In this document: positions 53,149-61,668 of the stretch, piece after piece
Position numbering within the stretch: the first letter of the stretch is position 1
Layout of the letters: each line of letters begins with the position of its first letter
Assembly: GCA_965199055.1 (NCBI GenBank)
Contig: CBDAQR010000004.1
Coordinates: forward strand, 248,001 to 312,000
Reading direction: 5' to 3'
Source of the DNA: CBDAQR01 sp965199055
GTDB taxonomy: Bacteria > Pseudomonadota > Gammaproteobacteria > Pseudomonadales > Halieaceae
Length of the DNA stretch: 64,000 nucleotides
Notes under the pieces: generated by a model
Database searches by the model: none
What the model saw: the letters and a program-made list of their open reading frames with translations, nothing else
What the model was told of the DNA's origin: nothing
Made by a program: the position numbers and the translations under genes

Positions 53149-55342
53149 GGCCGCCTATCGTTGTTGCCTTGTGCTGATGGGGCTGGCGTTGGCATTCCAA
53201 GCGTCAAGCCAGGAAGCAGATCCACTGCAGCTGGAGACGCCGACCCTGTATGAGGAAGTGCTGGTTACTGGCGGCGCCGATGCTATTCGTACGCTTTCAG
53301 GCTCGGCATCATTCATCGACGAAGAGAGTATTCGAAGCTTTGATGCGACGGATCTGAATGCGTTGCTCGGACAGGTGCCCGGCGTCTACATCCGTTTCGA
53401 AGACGGCTATGGCTTGCGACCCAACATCGGTATTCGTGGTGCTACCACCGAGCGCAGTCAAAAGATTACTCTCATGGAAGACGGCATGTTGATAGCGCCT
53501 GCTCCCTACTCGGCGCCAGCTGCGTACTATATACCCAATGTTAATCGCATGACTGCCGTTGAGGTGTTCAAAGGCCCTGCGGCGATCGCCTACGGCCCCC
53601 ACACCGTCGGCGGTGCGGTCAACTTGGTGACACCGGCCCTGCCGCAGGAAGCGGGTGGTGAATTAGATGTATCCGTGGGCAGTGATGAGTTTGAGAAGGT
53701 ACGCGTTGTTTATGGTGCTACCAGCGGGCAATTCGCCTGGTCTATCGACGGCCTGCATTACGGCGCAGATGGCTTCAAGTCGCTGGACAGCGGCGGCGAC
53801 ACTGGCTTCGAGCGTAATGATCTTAATCTGCGCCTGGGCTGGTCCTCCCCGACAGACGCCGCGCTCTCTCAACGCGTTGAGCTGAAGCTGGGATACGCGG
53901 ATGAAGACTCCGACGAGACCTATCTGGGCCTTACCGATGCCGATTTTGGGCAGGATGAAGATCGCAGGTATATTGGCAGTGAGCGCGATCGCTTTGAATC
54001 AGAACACTATCAGGCACATCTGCTGCACAACCTCGCGCTAGACAATGGCACGAGTCTGTTCACCACGGCTTACGTTAATCGCTTCGATCGAAGCTGGGAT
54101 AAATTTGACGGCTTCATCGATGGTCCCCCACCCAATCTGGTGTTGGCCTATCCCGACATTTTTATAGAAGAGATGGCGCTGCTTCGTGGCGAGATCGATT
54201 CCACGCCGGGCGATGACTCGACCATACTGGATTTGACCAATAACGACCGCGAATACGGCTCTCACGGTATAGAGAGCCGCCTCAATTTCTCCGTGCCGTT
54301 CGCTGGGCTTGATCACGAACTGCGCATTGGTGCGCGCTTCCATCATGATTACGTTGAGCGTGATCACAAAATCAGGGGTTACCTGGTGGAGTCCGTCGGA
54401 TTGGTGGCCGATGGTGAGGGGCGTCGAGGTAAGAAGGCCCTCAATAAGGCAGAAACTGACGCCTGGTCTGTGTTTGCCAGCAATGAATTTGAGATAGACG
54501 CCTTCAAGTTCAACCTGGGCCTGCGCTATGAGTCCATGGACGGTGAATTTGATGATCGGCTCAATGGTCGAGACTCGAAGAATTTTGAATCGATTGTGAT
54601 GCCCGGCGGAGGTGTGTTCTACCAGTGGAGCGAGACTGTCGGATTTCTGGCGGGAATCAATAAGGGCTTCTCACCTGCCGGGCCCTCGGCGGCTGATGGC
54701 GTCGATCCCGAAGAGAGCATCAATTACGAGTACGGCGTTCGCTACAGCAAGGGCGATCTGAATGCCGATCTCATTGGATTCTTCAGCGATTACTCCAATT
54801 TATTAGGGCGCTGCCGGGCTTCGGACAGTGGTTGTGAGGTGGGCGACGAATTCAATGGCGGCAAGGTTGAGATTTCAGGCGCCGAATTGACAGGTAATTG
54901 GGTAGGGCAGTTTGGTCGCGGCTGGTTGCTGCCTGTACAGCTCACCTACACCTACACGGAGTCGTCCTTCCAGGAGACCTTCCAGTCCGGCTTCTCCCAG
55001 TGGGGTCTGGTGGAAAAGGGCGATGAATTGCCCTACACACCGGAACACCAGGGACGATTGCAGGTAGGCCTTCAGCGCAACCTCTGGGACGTGAATCTGG
55101 CGCTACAGTACATCGGTAAGATGCGCGAGCGGCCCGGCCAGGGGGGCTATGAGGATGGGGCTTACACCCGGGCCCTGACCACATGGGATTTTTCTGCCAG
55201 CTATGAGCTCGTGCCGGAGCTGACGCTGCGATTCATTGCTCAAAACCTCACCGATGAACGGGAGATTGTCTCCCGACGCCCCTTTGGCGCGCGCCCCAAT
55301 ATGCCGCGTAGCTATCGGGTGGGCGTCAGCTACCGCTTCTGA
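53141..55342 (+). CDS. TonB-dependent outer membrane receptor (FecA-like)
   Basis: Outer-membrane transporter of 733 residues. After the signal peptide comes a TonB box-like EEVLVTGGADAIRTLSG, a plug domain (SFDATDLNALLGQVPGVYIR, GLRPNIGIRGATTERSQ, LMEDGMLIAPAPY) and a 22-strand barrel ending in YRVGVSYRF with the terminal Phe expected by the BAM complex. The plug pattern IRGA-x-x-ERSQK-x-x-LMEDG is typical of FecA-type receptors for iron(III)-dicitrate, but the substrate is not known. The gene overlaps the imelysin gene upstream, and its stop overlaps the ATG of the enzyme gene downstream. Confidence 0.93.
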   Translation: MTRAAYRCCLVLMGLALAFQASSQEADPLQLETPTLYEEVLVTGGADAIRTLSGSASFIDEESIRSFDATDLNALLGQVPGVYIRFEDGYGLRPNIGIRGATTERSQKITLMEDGMLIAPAPYSAPAAYYIPNVNRMTAVEVFKGPAAIAYGPHTVGGAVNLVTPALPQEAGGELDVSVGSDEFEKVRVVYGATSGQFAWSIDGLHYGADGFKSLDSGGDTGFERNDLNLRLGWSSPTDAALSQRVELKLGYADEDSDETYLGLTDADFGQDEDRRYIGSERDRFESEHYQAHLLHNLALDNGTSLFTTAYVNRFDRSWDKFDGFIDGPPPNLVLAYPDIFIEEMALLRGEIDSTPGDDSTILDLTNNDREYGSHGIESRLNFSVPFAGLDHELRIGARFHHDYVERDHKIRGYLVESVGLVADGEGRRGKKALNKAETDAWSVFASNEFEIDAFKFNLGLRYESMDGEFDDRLNGRDSKNFESIVMPGGGVFYQWSETVGFLAGINKGFSPAGPSAADGVDPEESINYEYGVRYSKGDLNADLIGFFSDYSNLLGRCRASDSGCEVGDEFNGGKVEISGAELTGNWVGQFGRGWLLPVQLTYTYTESSFQETFQSGFSQWGLVEKGDELPYTPEHQGRLQVGLQRNLWDVNLALQYIGKMRERPGQGGYEDGAYTRALTTWDFSASYELVPELTLRFIAQNLTDEREIVSRRPFGARPNMPRSYRVGVSYRF

Positions 55343-56289
55343 TGTCTGAGGCGCTGCTGCATTCATCTGGCAATTTGCTCGATGGGGCGCTTGCTGTTTT
55401 AACCTACCCCATGGATCCGGCCAGCCGCATCTACTGGGGCTTTCTGTTTTCCAGTGCTGTTTTGGCGCTGCTGGTCTTATGCTGGCAGCGAGTACATCCC
55501 CTGCGGGCACTGCGCGCCGGATTGAGTCCCGACTACTGGCGACAGCGTACCCACCTTGTCGATATTGGTCTGATGTTTGGCAACGGTGCGCTGAAAGTGG
55601 CGATTCTGGTGCCCTTGTTCGGTTCACATGTCCTGGCGACGGTCTGGGTGGCCAGGTGCCTGCAGAGTTGGTTGGGCGATGCCCCAGCGCTGGAGCTACC
55701 GTGGTTGATTATTGCGCTGAGTTATACCCTGGTGTTCTTCTTATTAGAGGACTTTAGTCGATTCGCCTTGCACTTCTGCATGCATCGAATACCTTGGTTG
55801 TGGCGTCTGCATTCTCTGCACCACAGCGCCAATCGTCTGAGCCCGTTAACGCTGTTTCGCGTCCATCCCATCGAGATGATGCTGTACTACCTGCGTGGGA
55901 TGGCGGTGTTTGGCCTGGTCAGCGGCAGTTTTGTTTACCTGTTCGGCGCTCGTCTCAGTGGTATAGATATTCTCGGTGTTGATGCGCTCGGCTTCATATT
56001 CAATCTGATTGGCGCGAATCTCAGGCACTCTCATATCTGGCTCAGCTTCGGCTGGCTAGAGCGTTTCTTTATCAGCCCCGCCCAGCATCAGCTGCATCAC
56101 AGCTCAGCGCCGGAGCATCGAGACCGTAACCTCGGTACTTGCCTGGCGCTTTGGGATCGCTCGATGAATACCTGGCTGGCCGCAGGTCCGGCTAGAAAGC
56201 TGACATTCGGATTAACTGTCCCGGCTTATCAACCGACGACACCCACTACTGCGCCCACTATTCAAGGTACAGCGCCCGCGGCCGGATAA
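55342..56289 (+). CDS. Membrane di-iron hydroxylase/desaturase of the sterol desaturase (FA_hydroxylase) family
   Basis: Integral-membrane oxygenase of 315 residues with three or four hydrophobic segments. The family's histidine clusters are complete: HFCMH (HxxxH) near residue 143, HSLHHS (HxxHH) and HQLHHSS (HxxHH), ligands for two iron ions. The likely reaction is C-H hydroxylation or desaturation of a lipid or sterol-like substrate; the substrate is unknown. Its ATG overlaps the receptor stop (TGATG), so it is translated with the iron-uptake operon. The C-terminal tail (last about 10 codons) overlaps the convergent citrate synthase gene by 32 bases. Confidence 0.9.
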   Translation: MSEALLHSSGNLLDGALAVLTYPMDPASRIYWGFLFSSAVLALLVLCWQRVHPLRALRAGLSPDYWRQRTHLVDIGLMFGNGALKVAILVPLFGSHVLATVWVARCLQSWLGDAPALELPWLIIALSYTLVFFLLEDFSRFALHFCMHRIPWLWRLHSLHHSANRLSPLTLFRVHPIEMMLYYLRGMAVFGLVSGSFVYLFGARLSGIDILGVDALGFIFNLIGANLRHSHIWLSFGWLERFFISPAQHQLHHSSAPEHRDRNLGTCLALWDRSMNTWLAAGPARKLTFGLTVPAYQPTTPTTAPTIQGTAPAAG

Positions 56290-57361
56290 GGCGACTCTGG
56301 GGCCTGTATTCCAGCGTGTGAGCAATGTAGCCCCACACCCGCGCCATTGCGAACACGGCGGTAAAGTAATGGCTGGGCAGGCCTAGCGCGTGAAACACGG
56401 CTCCTTTATAAAATTCCACGTTAGCCCGCAGGGTTTTGCCGGGCTTTTGTAGCTGCTCGATACTGGCTTGCTCGATAGCCTCAAGGGTTGCCAACAAGCG
56501 CGCACTATCCGGCTTCTCGTCGCAGAGTTCGCGCGCCAGGGGTTTTAACAGCGTCGCTCTCGGGTCGACGGTATGGTATTCCCGGTGCCCCATGCCCATG
56601 ACGCGCCCACCGCTTGCCAGTAGCTCTGCCACCGCTGCGCTGGCGTTGTCGGGTTTGCCCACTTTTTGTGCAAACTCCAGTGCCGCCTGGTCGGCGCCGC
56701 CGTGTAGCTCGCCATAGAGCGTGCCGATGGATGCGGCGATGGCGGATGCTATCGGCGCGCGGGTGCTGAGGCAGACTCTGCCGGCGAAGGTGCCCGCGTT
56801 GTAGCTATGCTCCATTTGCAGGATTTGCGCGCGGTCTAATGCCGATACCTCGACAGACGTGGGTTCACGTCCGTGCACAGATTTTAAAAAAGCGCGGTGT
56901 ATTTCGATGCTGCTGCATCGCGGATAGGCGGCGCGATCCGCCTGCCGGTTAAACCAGGCAGCGACCAGGGTAGGAATGCGGGCCGCAATGATCAATCCCT
57001 CGAGGGCATCCTTTCCGTCTATCGGCAATTCAATATCCGCACGCGGTTCCAGATCCAGTACCGGCACCATGGCTTGCAGCATTCGCATCGGGTGGATCGT
57101 CTTGGGGAACTGGTCTAGTGCGGCCAGCTCCCAGGGGGCCAGGTCTCGGTGCGCGAGTAAAAAATGCGCTAGTTGCTGCTCCTCGCGCACAGAAGGATAG
57201 TCTCCAAATAACAACATCCAGGCGACCTGCAGAAAGGGCTTGTCCACGAGCTCGGCAATATCATGATCACGATAGCTCAGCTTGCCCTGTTCTCCATCGA
57301 CATCGGATATGGCGGTGGCCCCTACGACCACACCTTCCAATCCCAGATTGATGTCTCCCAT
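56258..57361 (-). CDS. Divergent citrate synthase-family protein
   Basis: Citrate or 2-methylcitrate synthase homologue of 367 residues. The start ATG at 57361 is preceded by AGAGGAG; the longer open frame to 57625 overlaps the LysR gene. Catalytic-triad positions appear as His220 (ELHGGADQAA), His259 (MGMGHREYHTVDPRA) and Glu316 (NVEFYKG), where canonical enzymes have Asp. The glycine-rich GMGH also departs from the usual G-[FYAV]-[GA]-H. The N-terminus MGDINLGLEGVVVGATAIS is like the short, Gram-positive-type synthases. Because the main gltA normally is larger and separate, this may have another acyl-CoA or keto-acid substrate. It is divergent from a LysR regulator. Confidence 0.85.
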   Translation of the reverse strand: MGDINLGLEGVVVGATAISDVDGEQGKLSYRDHDIAELVDKPFLQVAWMLLFGDYPSVREEQQLAHFLLAHRDLAPWELAALDQFPKTIHPMRMLQAMVPVLDLEPRADIELPIDGKDALEGLIIAARIPTLVAAWFNRQADRAAYPRCSSIEIHRAFLKSVHGREPTSVEVSALDRAQILQMEHSYNAGTFAGRVCLSTRAPIASAIAASIGTLYGELHGGADQAALEFAQKVGKPDNASAAVAELLASGGRVMGMGHREYHTVDPRATLLKPLARELCDEKPDSARLLATLEAIEQASIEQLQKPGKTLRANVEFYKGAVFHALGLPSHYFTAVFAMARVWGYIAHTLEYRPQSRLIRPRALYLE

Positions 57362-57452
57362 AGTGTCTGCTCCTCTTATAGTGGCGTATTGATAAACGGT
57401 GAAATCGGGGAGCACTATAGCGATGGTTCCCATTTCAGTTAATCTGAATATA

Positions 57453-57468
57453 CTTATAGATATATAAG
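57453..57468. promoter_or_regulatory. Palindrome between citrate synthase and LysR genes
   Basis: CTTATA (57453-57458), GATA, TATAAG (57463-57468) is a perfect 6-4-6 inverted repeat 29 bases upstream of the LysR start and about 90 bases from the citrate synthase start. It is a candidate LysR operator controlling both genes. Confidence 0.6.
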
Positions 57469-57496
57469 CCAGACTAATACAAGAGAGAGGCGGCGG

Positions 57497-58378
57497 ATGA
57501 GGCTCGAAACCCAGGAACTGCGCATCTTTGCGGCGGTTGTCGAGAATAACGGTTTCAAGCGTGCTGCCGAGCAACTGGCCGTGAGCCAGTCGGCAGTCTC
57601 GCAGGCGGTGGCCGGGCTGGAGCACAAGCTGGAGCAGCGTCTGCTGGAGCGCTCGCCCTTATCGCTGACCGAGGCCGGCACGCGGATACTTACCTATGCT
57701 CAGCAACAGGCTCGCGAAGAAGCAGAGGTGCTCGGCGAGTTGCAGGACATTCGCCTGGGGCAATCTGAACGTCTGTCCCTGGCGATTAATAGTGCGATCA
57801 ACCGGTATCACGCCGGCGAATTACTGGCTCGGTTTTGCAGTGAACATCCCTACGCTAGACTCCACGTCGATGAGCTACCCTCTCGACAGGTTATCCAATC
57901 CGTTATCGCAGGGTCTGCTGAGTTGGGTATGGGCCCTTTCCAAACCCATATGCCAGCGGTGGAGTGCATTGCGCTGTTTGACGAGATTCGCACATTGGTG
58001 GTCTCACCCGAGCACCCGCTGGTCGACGCTCTGATGAATGATCCTGCAGCGCACCTGGCAAAAGTCCCGCTGCTGGCCTCCTGGCTGGATGATCCTGCAG
58101 AGCGGCCTGGTGGCGAACGAATTCGAGACTACTTCAGCCGCGTCTGGCAGGTGCGCCCGATCAACCTGCGCCTTGAGTTACTGGCCCGCGGCCATGCAGT
58201 GGGCTATGTTAGTGACCTGGTGCTTGCGCAGGAGCCCCTGTGCGATGGCTTGTTGGAGATAGCATCCATGCCCTTCAGCAGGATTCGCCGCAGTGTGGGC
58301 CTGTTTCACAGGAAGGATGCGACGCCTTCGGCAGGCGCCAGAAAGTTTATTGAGCTGTGTCGGGAGAACTGGCTGTGA
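57497..58378 (+). CDS. LysR-family transcriptional regulator
   Basis: DNA-binding regulator of 293 residues. The N-terminal winged helix-turn-helix is clear: QELRIFAAVVENNGFKRAAE, then QLAVSQSAVSQAVAGLEHKL (residues 6-45). The C-terminal periplasmic-binding-like domain follows to the end (QVIQSVIAGSAELGMGPFQ). GAGAGAGG precedes the ATG. Divergence from the citrate synthase gene suggests it regulates that gene in response to an organic acid. Its stop overlaps the next gene's GTG by four bases. Confidence 0.93.
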   Translation: MRLETQELRIFAAVVENNGFKRAAEQLAVSQSAVSQAVAGLEHKLEQRLLERSPLSLTEAGTRILTYAQQQAREEAEVLGELQDIRLGQSERLSLAINSAINRYHAGELLARFCSEHPYARLHVDELPSRQVIQSVIAGSAELGMGPFQTHMPAVECIALFDEIRTLVVSPEHPLVDALMNDPAAHLAKVPLLASWLDDPAERPGGERIRDYFSRVWQVRPINLRLELLARGHAVGYVSDLVLAQEPLCDGLLEIASMPFSRIRRSVGLFHRKDATPSAGARKFIELCRENWL

Positions 58379-59415
58379 ATAGACATCGAGCGTTGTTCGT
58401 TCTGCTTATTGCATTGTTGTCCCCGCTGGTGGTGGCCGAAACCTTGCTCGTCGGCAATAAATCTGCCGACACCGTATCACTGATTGATCTTGCCAGTGGA
58501 GAGACGGTTGCCGTGGCGGCAACCGGTAGGGGGCCACACGAGGTGGCTGTATCCGACGATGGGCAGATTGCTGTGGTGACCAACTATGGTACCCGTGAAG
58601 AGCCCGGTAATACGCTGACCGTCATTGAGGTAGAGGCTGGCAAGGCTGTGGGTACCATAGACTTGGGCAAGCACACCCGGCCCCATGGCATTGTCTGGTT
58701 GCCAGACAACCGCAAGGCTCTCGTGACGACCGAGGGCAGCAAAAAACTGCTGCTGGTAAACGTTTATGCGGGCACTATCGAAAAGGCGATTCCTACCGGA
58801 CAAATCACCTCGCACATGTTGGCCTACGATCGCAGTGGCAGACGCGCCTATGTCAGCAACATGGGATCGGGTTCGGTGAGTCTGCTCAATGTGAACCACG
58901 GCGAGCTACTGGCATTTAAATCCTCGGGTAGGGGTGCGGAGGGCATTGCACTCTCACATGACGGGTCGCGGCTCTGGGTCACCAACCGGGACGAAGATAC
59001 TGTGTCGCTATTCGACGCTCGTTTCCTGAAGCTGTTACAGAAGGTAGAAGTCGGTGGTTTTCCGATTCGCGCGGAGATTACTCCGGATGACCAATCGGTG
59101 CTGGCCACTAGTGCCCGCAGTGGCACGTTGACCATTATCGATCAGCGTTCCGCAGAAGTGATGAAAACGGTCGACTTGGGATTAATGGCGAAAGCGCAGC
59201 CGGGTACCTTATTGGCCGATCAGTTCAGTCGCAGTTCCATACCGATCGGTGTCGAACTGTCCCCCAGTGGTGATCGCGCCTGGATTGCGCATGCGGGTAT
59301 CGATCGGGTGCAGGAACTTGAAACTATGGGGTGGACCCAGACCCGCCTGTTAGTGACGGGTCGGGAACCGGATGCCATGGGATTCTCTGCCTTAAAAGTA
59401 AAACCTGCCGACTGA
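58375..59415 (+). CDS. Secreted YncE/YVTN-type beta-propeller protein
   Basis: Exported 346-residue protein. The GTG at 58375 (GGGAGA upstream) overlaps the LysR stop; a signal peptide MNRHRALFVLLIALLSPLVVA ends before ETLLVGNK. About seven YVTN-like blades repeat the pattern [LV]-x-V-x-[DG]-G-x-x-A-[WY]-V-[ST]-N (examples AVVTNYGTREE, YVSNMGSGSVSLLNVNHGE, LWVTNRDEDTVSLFD). Such propellers bind peptides, DNA or metals, or act as quinoprotein-like redox partners; no active residues can be named here. Translational coupling with the LysR gene is unusual. Confidence 0.85.
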   Translation: MNRHRALFVLLIALLSPLVVAETLLVGNKSADTVSLIDLASGETVAVAATGRGPHEVAVSDDGQIAVVTNYGTREEPGNTLTVIEVEAGKAVGTIDLGKHTRPHGIVWLPDNRKALVTTEGSKKLLLVNVYAGTIEKAIPTGQITSHMLAYDRSGRRAYVSNMGSGSVSLLNVNHGELLAFKSSGRGAEGIALSHDGSRLWVTNRDEDTVSLFDARFLKLLQKVEVGGFPIRAEITPDDQSVLATSARSGTLTIIDQRSAEVMKTVDLGLMAKAQPGTLLADQFSRSSIPIGVELSPSGDRAWIAHAGIDRVQELETMGWTQTRLLVTGREPDAMGFSALKVKPAD

Positions 59416-59892
59416 TTAGTCGGCGTTCTCCATAGCACTCTGCAGGTAGTTTTGAATACCGACTTTATCGATGAGGCTGAGCTGCGTCTCTAACCAGTCT
59501 ACGTGTTCTTCCTCTGACTCGAGAATCTCCTCAAACAGCTCCCGAGAAATGTAGTCGCGAACGCTTTCGCAATACTCGATCGCATCACGCAGATCGGGGA
59601 TCGCCATCATCTCAAGCTTCAGGTCACACTTGAGCATTTCCTCGGTATTTTCGCCGATCAGCAGCTTGCCGAGGTCCTGCAGGTTGGGAAGGCCCTCCAG
59701 AAACAGGATCCGCTCCGTGAGCTTGTCGGCATGCTTCATCTCGTCGATGGATTCTTCGTACTCGTGCTCGGCCAGTTCCTTCAGGCCCCAGTCTTTGTAC
59801 ATGCGCGAATGCAGGAAATACTGGTTAATGGCGATGAGCTCGTTGCCCAGCACCTTGTTCAGGTGTTCGATGACTTTGGGATCACCTTTCAT
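59416..59892 (-). CDS. bfr: Bacterioferritin
   Basis: 24-mer iron-storage protein with heme. The 158-residue protein has the diiron ferroxidase residues (Glu18 in GNELIAINQYF, Glu/His in EYEESIDEMKHADK) and the heme ligand Met52 (IDEMKHADKL), so heme binding is expected. AGGAG lies eight bases upstream. It is downstream of bfd on the same strand (123-base gap). Its stop is one base beyond that of the convergent beta-propeller gene. Confidence 0.96.
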   Translation of the reverse strand: MKGDPKVIEHLNKVLGNELIAINQYFLHSRMYKDWGLKELAEHEYEESIDEMKHADKLTERILFLEGLPNLQDLGKLLIGENTEEMLKCDLKLEMMAIPDLRDAIEYCESVRDYISRELFEEILESEEEHVDWLETQLSLIDKVGIQNYLQSAMENAD

Positions 59893-60015
59893 AGTGCTAC
59901 TCCTGTTCTATGGAGGCACCATTATTGTCCCAGTCGAGGCCCGGGTCAATAGCTAAGTGATTGATTTATAAGGATAAATTGGAATGATAATACGAGCGAT
60001 TCGCACTCGCAGTTG

Positions 60016-60219
60016 CTAGCTCACCGCGTAGAACAGCTGTTGCTCTTCGTTGCTGTCCATCAGCGTCTCGCGCACGATATCTCGGGTAAGAATGCCGCAT
60101 TTGCCGCACTGGCTAGCCACGCCCAGTGTGTTGCGCACTTCGCGCAGCGAACTGGCGCCATCTTCTACGGCGGCGCGAATCTGAGTGTCGGTAATTCCTT
60201 TGCAGAGGCAGACGTACAT
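60016..60219 (-). CDS. bfd: Bacterioferritin-associated ferredoxin
   Basis: Electron donor that releases iron from bacterioferritin. The 67-residue protein begins MYVCLCKGITDTQIR and has the four cluster ligands in CLC and SQCGKCG (2Fe-2S). The frame is open upstream to 60345 but that extension has no family resemblance. It lies directly before bfr on the same strand, with a Fur box upstream, which fits the low-iron role of Bfd. Confidence 0.95.
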   Translation of the reverse strand: MYVCLCKGITDTQIRAAVEDGASSLREVRNTLGVASQCGKCGILTRDIVRETLMDSNEEQQLFYAVS

Positions 60220-60264
60220 GCAGTCGATACTTATTGTTGCTGTCAGAGGAGTGGATAAGTTAAT

Positions 60265-60283
60265 GCTAATGAGAATGATTGTC
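60265..60283. promoter_or_regulatory. Fur box upstream of bfd
   Basis: GCTAATGAGAATGATTGTC matches 15 of 19 positions of the Fur consensus, 46 bases before the bfd start codon on its upstream side. It suggests iron-repressed expression of bfd. Confidence 0.78.
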
Positions 60284-60366
60284 AATAAGATTACTGAAAA
60301 TTCATGCCTGCGCACTATTTCCGCAAATCCTAAGCGCCAGATCACCCACCATTCGTGGCCTTCGGG

Positions 60367-60372
60367 TATAAT
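60367..60372 (+). promoter_or_regulatory. Candidate -10 hexamer for proA
   Basis: A perfect TATAAT 33 bases before the proA ATG. No clear -35 hexamer is present at 16-18 bases, so it is weak evidence on its own. Confidence 0.35.
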
Positions 60373-60405
60373 CGCTGTTTCGTGAGACTACGCTGACCGA
60401 CAACA

Positions 60406-61668
60406 ATGGACGTGGATGTAAAAGCCTATATGCAGCGATTGGGCACCCTGGCGAGGGATGCCTCCGCGCAACTTGCAGCTGCCGATACGGCGAGCAAAAA
60501 TCGCGCTCTGCTTATCGCTCGCGATGTGCTCGATGGCGCCCGTGCGGAACTCACCGAGGCTAACGCCGGTGATCTGGAGCGGGGCCGCGCCAATGGCCTG
60601 GCCGCACCCTTGCTGGATCGGCTCGAGCTGACACCCGCACGTATCGACACCATGCTGGATGGCCTGGAGCAAGTCGCTGCGCTAGCCGATCCAGTCGGGA
60701 GCATTAGCAACATGCGTTACCTGCCTAGTGGTATACAGGTTGGACAAATGCAGGTACCGCTGGGTGTGATTGGCATCATTTATGAGAGCAGGCCCAACGT
60801 TACGGTAGAGGCGGCCAGCCTGTGTCTAAAGTCCGGTAATGCCACGATACAGCGCGGCGGCTCGGAGGCTATCGATTCCAATCGGGCTATTGCCCGCTGT
60901 CTGACGGAGGGATTGCGCGAAGCAGGCCTGCCCGAGACCGCCATTCAGGTAGTGGAAACCACTGATCGCGCAGTCGTGGGTGAGCTGATTACAATGCCCG
61001 AGTATGTGGATGTGATCGTGCCTCGTGGGGGCAAGGGCCTTATCGAGCGCATCAGCGCGGACGCGAAGGTGCCAGTGATCAAGCATCTGGATGGAGTTTG
61101 CCACGTGTATATCGATGCGGATGCGGATGCACAGAAGGCCGAAGCTATAGCTGTCAACGCTAAAACCCAGCGTTACGGCACCTGTAACACGATGGAAACC
61201 CTGTTGGTCGCGCGCAGCCGCGCGGCTGAGTTGCTGCCGGTGCTGGCGGCACAATACGCGAGTCATGGCGTTGAGCTGCGCGGTTGCCCAGACGTCTGCG
61301 CTATCGTAGGCGAGGCCCGCGCGGCGACTGAGGAAGACTGGGCCGAAGAATATCTGGCACCGGTGCTGGCGGTGAAAGTTGTAGAAGATGTCAGTGAGGC
61401 TATCAGTCACATCAATCGTTATGGTTCCCAGCACACTGATGCCATCGTCACTGAGAACCACCCGGTGGCCATGCGTTTTCTGCGCGAGGTCGATTCCAGC
61501 TCCGTCATGATCAACGCATCGACGCGGTTTGCAGACGGCTTCGAGTATGGATTGGGTGCAGAGATCGGAATTTCCACCGACAAGCTCCATGCAAGGGGCC
61601 CGGTCGGCCTGGATGGTCTCATGTCGACGAAATACATAGTGCTGGGCGACGGGCATATTCGCCAGTGA
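60406..61668 (+). CDS. proA: Gamma-glutamyl phosphate reductase
   Basis: Second step of proline synthesis, reducing glutamyl phosphate to the semialdehyde with NADPH. The 420-residue protein has the aldehyde dehydrogenase-type fold, catalytic Cys in KTQRYGTCNTMETLL, and the family segments VGVIGIIYESRPNVTVEAAS and VPVIKHLDGVCHVYIDADAD. It overlaps the next gene's start codon by four bases and opens the proA-nadD-rsfS-rlmH-mrdA run. The partner proB is not in the window. Confidence 0.96.
   Translation: MDVDVKAYMQRLGTLARDASAQLAAADTASKNRALLIARDVLDGARAELTEANAGDLERGRANGLAAPLLDRLELTPARIDTMLDGLEQVAALADPVGSISNMRYLPSGIQVGQMQVPLGVIGIIYESRPNVTVEAASLCLKSGNATIQRGGSEAIDSNRAIARCLTEGLREAGLPETAIQVVETTDRAVVGELITMPEYVDVIVPRGGKGLIERISADAKVPVIKHLDGVCHVYIDADADAQKAEAIAVNAKTQRYGTCNTMETLLVARSRAAELLPVLAAQYASHGVELRGCPDVCAIVGEARAATEEDWAEEYLAPVLAVKVVEDVSEAISHINRYGSQHTDAIVTENHPVAMRFLREVDSSSVMINASTRFADGFEYGLGAEIGISTDKLHARGPVGLDGLMSTKYIVLGDGHIRQ

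Noticed and set aside
59960..59995. Fur-like AATGATAAT upstream of bfr
   Set aside because: Only the core nine bases match and the flanks do not (about 9/19), so it is no better than chance.
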